Assembly (NCBI GenBank): GCA_037367405.1
Contig: JAZKJV010008878.1
Location: forward strand, 248,001-312,000
Source of the DNA: Ottelia alismoides
Lineage: Eukaryota; Streptophyta; Magnoliopsida; Alismatales; Hydrocharitaceae
Direction: 5' to 3'
Length of the DNA: 64,000 nucleotides
Part shown: in pieces, positions 56,290 through 64,000 of the stretch
How the letters are laid out: the number at the start of each line of letters is the position of its first letter
How positions within the stretch are numbered: position 1 is the first letter of the stretch
Translations under genes and position numbers: made by a program
Notes under the pieces: model-generated
Databases searched by the model: none
Told to the model about the DNA's origin: nothing
What the model saw: only the letters and a program-made list of their open reading frames with translations

Positions 56290-58350
56290 CGAGAAATAGT
56301 CAAAGCATGGTTCCAAGCATATAGCTCCGTAGAAGAGGAGATCAGATAGTCTAGTATAGTGAAGCTAGGACCCGAAGCAGTGAGGCATAGGAGAGGATAA
56401 GAGGGAAAGGCGCCTGACAATGACTAGTTTCAAAACGAAGCAGTAGACGTAGGTGGATGGAGGTGTCTCAGTGCTGCTCTTTCCACACCTCCGGATATCT
56501 GGTGCCAAATCGTCGCCTCTTTCCTGATTTCTTCGATCATCGAGTTGGCGGTATATGTGGCATCGATTGTACAAGTTCGTGAAGAGGGCTGGACGAGTAG
56601 AATGAGGGAGAGTGGTCTCGCGGAGAGCAATCCCTGTCATCTGGTATAGTTCCAGGAAGGCTATGGAAAGAGAGGTCCGAAGCAAGAGGAAGGGCAGAGA
56701 CTAGCCAGCCTCAAAACCGAAGATGGAGGCTATATATATGACTGGTAAGGTGCAGGCACCTAAGATAGTGGAAGAGAGGCAAGGGTCGCTCTTCAATAGT
56801 TAGCTCTTGACTGAGAAAAAACAAGGCATCAAAAACTGCCCAAGGCGGGGAAGTCTCAAGACCCAGGTCGACGTGAGTGAGGTCCTTCGCTGGGGACCGA
56901 AAGGGCAGAGAGGCTAAGACTGTGTGCTGTGCTTTCCACCTAGTACTTATATGAAGCATGCGATGCCAGTAAATGCATAATGAGCTTGGTCATCCTTCGG
57001 ATCCGAGAAAGAATCTGGGCTCAGTCTTCCGGAAAGCAAAGAGAGAAAGAGGGGCCCGAAATATATAATTTGCCTCGGAACAAAGAGAGAAGAAGGAAGG
57101 ATGCCGAGGTCCCTCCGGCTACACGGATCGAGGCCGAAGGAGGCTTCTGGCAGAGACATCGGGAAGATGAGGCCGGGAAGATGAGGGCACAAAAGATCTC
57201 TAATCATGCCGTTTTAGAAAATAGAATTGTCAGTCCACCTCACCTCTCTTGGTAGGCAGGGTTCGCGGACTCTCTATCATCAGGTCCTGCTTCCCCTCAT
57301 TTTAGCTTCTCACAGAAGATGCCTGTGTATACTAAAAGCTTGGAACAGAGAAAGCCTCAGTCCTATCTTCAGGACTCTGACTACCGAACTCTGGCGCTGT
57401 GGATAGCACTCCCAGTGTCTCCAATAGAAGAATGAATGTGGAATCCGCTCAAACTAGGCGCATATATCTAACTGACAGGAGCGGGCTTCTCTTCTTATCC
57501 ACCGGAGAGAGCCTGGATCATTTTCGAGCGAGGAAACAGCTGTCCCGGACTAGGACTAGCGCTTCCTGTTTTTCGAGAATTTCGAGTGCAGTTGACTTAT
57601 ATCCGGAGCCCGTCGAGAGTACGGCGTCGAGATCTTTCGTCGAGTTATTGAGACTTCAGGACTTCAAGAGACCTCTTTCTGGCCTGATCTAGAAATAAGT
57701 CAACCGAGTTTCTGCCTCATACAGCTCGGGCGGGGGAGTTGAGGAGACCCTGCCGGTCGGGACGGACAGGAAAGGAAGAAGCGTCCGGTGTCTGAACTTC
57801 TTCTTTCTGCTTTGCGGTTGTTACTACTAGGCTGTTTGTTGTTTGAGTCGGCTTTGATTCCTGTTCTGTCCCCTAGGGGATTTCCGAAAGGCTTAGCACC
57901 ATATTCTGATATCTAGCATCCGACTCAAAAAGAAAGGAGGCTTGCTGTTGTTGAGCCGAAAGAACAGAGCAGCGCAAGTAAAGCTCAACGCTCTTTAGTC
58001 CCCCGCTTGGTCTCTCTCTTTGTTTAGGTTGGTTCTCGATGAAAGGTAGCGCCTACTACGAGAAAAGGTCATCATTAGAATACGCCTGCTGCAGCTCTTC
58101 GTCTTCTTCTGCTTTCTGGTGCCCACTATTGGTCCACTCGCGATAATACTCAAGGTCCTCGAGGAGAGGGGCCGATTTCTTATATCAGTCTTCCCCGATT
58201 GCCTGAGGAGAACAACCGGAACACAAGAGGTAGGCCTTCACCCTATCCCTTCCTTTGGGGTGAAAGTGACATATTTATTGTCGGGAACACAGAAGGGACA
58301 AAGACTCTTTCGAGCCAGCTAGGGAACCCTGTTGATGAGAGCCAGAATCC
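56290..58350. mobile_element. probable mitochondrial DNA insertion (NUMT), about 2 kb
   Basis: Base composition switches at about 56290 from extreme AT to a balanced, unbiased mix and back near 58350. The text (GAAAGAGGGGCCCGAAATA, TTTCCGAAAGGCTTAGC, GCCGAAAGAACAGAGCAGCG, and many GAAAG/CTTTC runs) is characteristic of angiosperm mitochondrial intergenic DNA. No mitochondrial gene is recognised, and frames such as 57399-57692 are like the anonymous ORFs of such genomes. The call rests on compositional and textual resemblance. Confidence 0.55.
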
Positions 58351-59250
58351 TAGGTTGCGAATTTGTAAAGTAATAAGGATTGAATAAATTTATTATTTTA
58401 TTCGGGTCTAATGTATAACGAGGGTCCAAAACCTAACTTTTACTCCTCAACTTCAAATTTTATGAAATTACCTCCATTAGATAGCTTATTAAAAGTTATA
58501 TATAATTAGATGTGATTTTAATGTATTTTGAGTTTTTATTTGAAAGATACGAGTCTGTAAAGTTAAGATTCTGACTTTTATTTTGTGTATAAAATGTACA
58601 CTGTGTATTTCTTTTGTACAAACCTAATTTTACATTTTTTTTATATTATTATCTAAAACTTTCATGTACAAAGTTTCTTAATTTGATGAATAAATAATAA
58701 AGAATAAAATAGGTTTTTATTGTATTTTTGGTCCTTATCTCCCCCTACTTTATTCCTTATCGACCAACTCAATTCTTGACTTAGTCTCGAGGTTTAGGGT
58801 CATAAAATATCTTTGATATTTATTCTTTTTCTTTTCTTCTCCTTATTTTATAATTTTGGCATTAAAAATCATCTTATTTACACAATAAATGCAATAAATA
58901 ATGAATGCTATTTTGTACAAATTGATGCTTTTTACATGCATCAGCCAGGGTTTTTAAGGCCAAAATGATAGAATAAAGGTGATGAAATGGAGATTCATTA
59001 CCTGGACTGGAACTTTGGGTGACATCTTGACTCGACTCTCACGAATGTAGTACACTAAAAGTCAATTCATTATATTATATTATATTATATTATATGTACG
59101 AACAGAGAGTCTGATAAATAGAGAAGTTGAATTGCTTTTGATTAAAGCATGGTTGAACCCAGTATTTTAGGATAGCTCAAATTAAGGATCTTCAATGAAT
59201 TGAGCCTTGAAAATTCACATGCACAGTCAGGGATTTATCCAACTAAGTCA
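58351..59250. other. AT-rich stretch with a pentanucleotide repeat
   Basis: No gene recognised. A short TATAT/TATTA tandem repeat occurs at about 59070-59096. Confidence 0.5.
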
Positions 59251-62200
59251 TTCATTCATTGATGCTCAGGGACGAGCATGGTTTATGTATAGGAGTATGA
59301 TGATTCTCGTATTCATCATGAAAAAATTGGTTTATTAGGCTATGTTACTTAAAATTCATATGCATTTAATAATTAATAAAGCATCATTAGCATTCATACA
59401 TGTGTAAATAATATTCGCATTTCATCGTGCATAATTGCATAATGTGCAAATTAGCATAAAAGATGTTCATTTCTCATATTTTTAATTTATTCATTCTAAC
59501 TATGATTGACCTCAAACAACTCCATTGTGTAGATACTAATAACAAGAATAAATAAAAAATACAAAAAAAATTACTAACTCAAATAAGTATCAAATTAACC
59601 CAAGTTCTAATTTCACATCTGATAGACTAAAATATGCATATCTTTCTCATAAAGTGCCCAAATTTAGTCTACTCAATTTTAAAGTACTCCATTTTCAAAT
59701 ACCTTCAAAACAAGGCCTATTTCATAAAATTCGGAACTCATATGTGAAAGTTGGGTTTCGGGCCTCTTTTGTGCATTTTAGCTTTTTATGACTTTGGACT
59801 TGAGATTTTATGTACATAATTAACCCTTTTTATTTTATTTATTATCATTTGTGTTCTTGATGAAATTTTTATCAAGCATCATAAAAATCCAAACCTAGAT
59901 CAAGACTGAAATCAAAGAAACAGACTATGTCCGGGTATCCGTTGTGAGTTTGTATAAAAGTCTTGTATTTCATTTTCCTATTTTATTTTTGTATTTCGTA
60001 TTTATTAAAAATGCAAAAAAATATTAGCATGTATTTAATTTTATTGTATTTTATCATATTTTTATATAATTTTTATCATCTTTAAAACCTCCAAAAAATT
60101 GCAAATTCCAAAAAGTTGGTTTTCTATACACATGGAGAACCATCAAAAATACCACTTTGTACATATGGCTTCTTTTACTCCTGAGTCCTTCATAAAAGTT
60201 GTAGATCTCATTGAGACAAACAACTTTTGAGAAGAATTTTTTTTGATCCGATGCCTCCTTTTATTTCTTTTCTATTTTTTCTCTTTTAAATTTTGAATTT
60301 TTTTGGAGTGACACATGGCAACCCTTGGGAATGCCATGTGGCACCCCCTTCTCTCTCCTTCCACCCACCACTGGTCGCATGCCAAGCATGGGACCATCTT
60401 CCTCCCGTTATTCTCCCAACCCCCCCCCCCACTCACAGCTGATTGTGGCACTGCCCCTCACCGTTACGCATCCCCTTTCCAGTCGCGCTCTACGCCTTCG
60501 TCATTACAGCCTTGCGCGAGTAACGGTCGTCGACCTCCTCTCCTATAAAAGTCCACCACCGTTGCACCTAGTAACCCATCCTTCATTACAAGATCTCAAG
60601 CATAGGAAACCACCGGTGACAGCGGGCAACCACCTCCTCATCTCGGCGTGATCTAAGGCCACCTACGACCTTGCGGCAGCTGCTTCTCATAGCTTCTAAG
60701 CTCAGCCTCCGTCACGGCTTCGAGAAATGATGCAGCTTGTAAAGCTCCACCTCCTCCTAGGTGACGGCCTCCACCTCAAGTAATCTTTCCTTCTTTCCTC
60801 ACCAGTCCTTCGAATCCATCGCCCCCATTCCATTGTCTTCTTTGAACATGTCTCCCATTCCAGAACCCATCTTCGACTCGACTCCACCTCACGATCCTCC
60901 TTGTCCAGTTCTCTTTCTCTTCTTCCTGGTCTCCCCCTCCTCTGACCTTGAAAAGGTTGGAGCTTATCTCTGGTCCTTCACCCTTGTCGTAGGAGCTCCA
61001 CTCCCGATCCCTCACCCCCAACTTGCTTGCTTCAGGAACATCAGACTCTACGATGCAGTTGCTTCCCCGCATGCCCTCCACAAGTCATCACCTCGAGTTG
61101 CGGTCCTCCGCTCGCCTCCTCGGTCGTGTGTCGGTCGAGGATTCCCAAATGACCGTACCACTGACTCCTGCGCCTCCACAAGCGCACGACCTCCAACCTT
61201 ACACCTTTGTGGTACCTCGACCCTCGCTCGAGCTCCATGACGTGAGGTCCGCCTTTTGCCGACCGCAGTATCCCTCCATCGCCGCAGAGGCCCTCCAGCT
61301 GTCGGCAGCTACTCCCACGTGTGTGGAGAAGCCCTGCTCTGACATACGCATATGCACTCCCACCGATGGAGCCCCCGCTCCTCCACATGAAGACTTTGCC
61401 CTGGCCACCGGTCGTCAGTTGCTCAGCTCCTCTACCACCGCCTCAGTCGTCCAGCTGCTCGTTGTCGATTCCTAGCCATTGTTGTATCAAGGGTCGACCC
61501 TTGATCCAACAGCCCACGAGCAGTCACGCCAACCGCCCGAAGCAAACCTCCATACCTCCAGGATTGGGTATATGAGCCTCGCATAGTGTGCCACGTGGAG
61601 GCTCGGGTCCGCAACTCAGCCTTCGCCCCTGAACCTCTTCTTCAGTCTCCGAGCCGTAGCCCTGGACTCGAACCTCACTGCGCATGTGCCCCGCACGTGA
61701 TTTTGAGGAAAATTGCAAACAGACTTCCGTGAGTTCTAGAATTTGCAAAAGAAGCTCACCCCAGGTCACGTGACCCGCATGTGGTGCTTTGGGAAGATTG
61801 CAGGGAGACCCCTCCAGTTTTCTTGAGTTACTTGCAGGGAGACCCGCACGTGGTGCTCGCCCCAGGGAAGATTTCTTTGAGAAAATAACTTTACTTTTAT
61901 TGCATTTCAGTCCTTGGATCTTTTATTTATCGTATATTTTTCATTCGAACTCTGATTTTAGCGCATAATATGTCGTTTTAAAGCTTATTCTGTGCTCTTT
62001 TATATTATATATCTCGTGGACAGATCAGAGAATATTTATTGATGATGAGTATTTGAGGAGTGATTTTGATTTATGCATGCTAATAATTGACATATTTGTA
62101 CCTTGCTTTTGGTGGAGAAAATTAACGATATCTTTTGCAGGAATTCGGTTGAGGAATTCAATTTGATTAACTCCTTGTAATCATTGTAGTATATTCCTAA

Positions 62201-62755
62201 TGAATTAATCTTTGCAAGGATATATTTGAGGATATTTTATTTAATTCTTTAGATTTTAGTTGATCAAATCCTATTTATCTAAGAATTAATCTTAAGAGAT
62301 TTTTTAGATCATCCCATCTATTCGAAGATTGTTTTCTAGATCTCTTGAATAATTGAATTATTCATTGATTAATCATACTTCTTATAGCTTGAATTTGATT
62401 GGAAAATTTTCTCCTGAATCTCTTTTGATCTATGATTGTGTTTCAAATATTAATTGATAAATTTATTTGAGGATTGAATCTTATAATTCACAGATCCAGT
62501 GCTTCATTCTCTCCTTTTATTTCTTTGCATCTTCATTCTGCATTGCATTCTAATTTCCTAACACAGAAATTAATTGAACATTTAATTAGTTATTTTAAAT
62601 TAATTTAAGAGTGCATAACTAAAAATCAGTGTTCTCTATTCAACCTTGGTAGACGTGTCAAGAAAAATTCTCCACAACATTCAAAGATTGTGGTTTTTGC
62701 TGACCGAATTTATCTCCTATACTACAACAATTATCAATTATTAAAGAGGAAAATT
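59251..62755 (+). mobile_element. gypsy-like LTR/internal remnant (Athila/Tat type, tentative)
   Basis: CTCAGGGACGAGCATGGTTT near 59265 resembles the conserved segment that follows pol in plant Athila/Tat-type gypsy elements (GAGGACGAGCA-like); AT-rich, LTR-like text follows. Positions 60315-61700 are GC-rich with long low-complexity frames (Pro/Ser/Thr-rich plus, Arg/Gly-rich minus) that I do not accept as genes. 61850-62755 is AT-rich. No LTR ends could be fixed. The assignment leans on the gypsy reverse transcriptase just downstream. Confidence 0.35.
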
Positions 62756-63433
62756 TGATTTCATCAGATATCTAAGAACACGGGTACCACTACAGTAATA
62801 AATGAAGATATAGAGCAAATTGCTACTCGAGTACCAACTGCTTGGTGAGTTTGTGTGCTTTACAGACGGTTGAATCAAGCGACTAAAAAGGATCACTTCC
62901 CACTTCCATTCATTTATCAGATTATTACGAGAAGAGTCATTTTTTCTTTCTTGATAGATACGTGGGATACAAACAAGTGGTTATTGCTCCAGAAGACCAA
63001 GACAAGACCACGTTCATATGCTTATTGAAATGTATGCTTTTAAATGGATGCCCTTCTAATTATGTAATGCTCCGGCTACATTCCAAAGTGCATGCTTTCC
63101 ATCTTTGTGAACATGATGGACAACTTTTTAGAGGTTTTCATGGGCTACTTCTCGGTATATGATGATGATTTTGAGGCAAGCCTTGCTAGCCTAGACCGCG
63201 CTCTACAAAGATGTGCTGAGGTTAACCACATTCTTTGTTAGGAGAAGAGTCCTTTTATGATGACTCAAGGGATGATCCTTGGTCATATCATCTCCAAAAG
63301 GGATTCGGAGGTGGACCCGACCACGGTAGATATCATCAAGAATCTCAATCCACCATCCAATAAGAAGTTGTAGTTTTTTCTAGGGCTTATTGGTTTCTAC
63401 CGATGTTTCATTCGAGATTTCAATAAGATTGTG
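62756..63433 (+). pseudogene. Athila-like gypsy reverse-transcriptase fragment
   Basis: Plus-strand translation, with frame shifts, gives RRLNQATKKDHFPLPFIYQI, then VVIAPEDQDKTTF, a catalytic region decayed to FMDNF in place of the usual FMDDF, then TQGMILGHIISKRDSEVDPT and FFLGLIGFYRCFIRDFNKI. The order is that of an Athila-type gypsy reverse transcriptase. The loss of the second catalytic Asp and several stops show it is dead. It ends abruptly where the next LTR begins. Confidence 0.75.
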
Positions 63434-64000
63434 TGACACTCGAATTTGAATAACACGAACCCGACCCAATTAAGGTCTATTTGTTCTGATAAAATTACCA
63501 ATCAATATTAAATGATCTGAATCGATCAATAGATCGTAAATCAAAATTTGTTTGGGATCAATCGATCAAAAATCGAGTACATTGTAAAATGTGCCATCGG
63601 AAAAAGCCATAACACAATCGGAAACTTTAAACAAACTGAGAGCACCATAAATTCGTATCGACGAAATAATACCAATGAAATCAACCGTCCGTAAATCGGA
63701 GGTTGTTTGATCATTTAAATCACAAAATTTTGATCAAAAATCAAGATCATATTTCGTTAATTTCTTATCCATCTTGGATCGGAAAAGTATGAAATTTTAT
63801 ATCATTTCATCATCATGCGTAGACGATCGAAATAAGATATTGTACATCAGAATCAAAGATTTGAAGTGCAAATACAGATGACTTTGTATTCCAAATAAGA
63901 TAGAGAAATATATATATATATATATATAAAATTTTGAATTCAGAATTTCCGGGAGCAAAACACTAGCCCAACACTTGGGCTTCTTTCCTCTTGACAACAT
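63434..64000 (+). mobile_element. start of an LTR-type element, cut by the window edge
   Basis: TGTGACACTCGAATTTG at 63434 is a typical gypsy LTR beginning (TGTGACAC...) and interrupts the Athila reverse transcriptase exactly after FNKI. The sequence to the window end is LTR-like and contains an (AT)n tract at about 63907-63930. The other end lies outside the window. Confidence 0.5.

Noticed and set aside
57399..57692. Gene within the mitochondrial-like segment
   Set aside because: No known mitochondrial protein is recognisable; anonymous frames are common in such DNA and would not be expressed properly in the nucleus.
60315..61614. Overlapping Pro/Ser/Thr-rich plus frames and Gly/Arg-rich minus frames
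   Set aside because: No recognisable domain or splice pattern; the context is gypsy-like and the frames overlap on both strands.

Overview
This window is nuclear DNA of a flowering plant. The grounds are GT-AG introns, an LRR-VIII-2 type receptor-like kinase gene with the usual run of 72-nt leucine-rich-repeat exons, copia and gypsy retrotransposons primed by initiator-Met tRNA, Mutator-like, hAT-like and Tourist-like DNA elements, tRNA-derived SINEs, and a stretch resembling plant mitochondrial DNA. Pack-MULE-like and Tourist-like elements fit a monocot, but I cannot name the species.

Only one host gene is clearly recognisable. It is a plus-strand gene for a leucine-rich-repeat / malectin receptor-like serine/threonine kinase of the At3g14840 type. 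It runs from an ATG at 9745 to a stop at 43050. I can follow 23 exons, about 3.05 kb of coding sequence spread over 33.3 kb; the rest is intron swollen by transposons. All kinase landmarks are intact: glycine loop, VAIK-like Lys, HRD, DFG and APE. Exons 2 and 3, which encode the N-terminal cap and first LRR, carry three small indels that break the frame, so the locus is either a pseudogene, a gene expressed from a later start, or a gene hit by assembly errors.

Layout. 1-9500: transposon remains (gypsy-like LTR piece, Pack-MULE-like element 2165-4259, L1-type LINE end 5900-6914, hAT-type element 7392-7889, foldback MITE remnants). 9500-43050: the receptor kinase gene. Intron 3 holds two hAT elements. 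Intron 8 holds a decayed copia element. Intron 13 holds copia and LTR fragments plus a SINE with clear target duplications. Intron 17 holds a non-autonomous LTR element (25998-28513). The 11.9-kb intron 21 holds a gypsy-type LTR, a decayed copia element with an RTE LINE end, a lone LTR and a structurally complete antisense copia element (35638-40656, duplication CCTCT). 43050-64000: a foldback MITE, an LTR split by a hAT MITE, a second non-autonomous LTR element interrupted by a Pack-MULE (45540-49660), a 2.46-kb solo LTR (50639-53094), a hAT element, a Tourist-like MITE, a probable mitochondrial insertion (about 56290-58350), a gypsy (Athila-like) remnant and the start of another LTR at the right edge.

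The most notable patterns are: five hAT-type insertions, each with a perfect 8-bp duplication; two non-autonomous LTR elements whose GC-rich interiors differ but are bracketed by the same AGGGTTCCC/GGGAACCCT inverted motif; two MULEs of one TIR family carrying GC-rich interiors; and a receptor kinase with frame breaks confined to two adjacent small exons. No CRISPR array, operon, rRNA or functional tRNA gene was seen. All positions come from reading by eye; element ends with named duplications should be good to a base or two, others are approximate.
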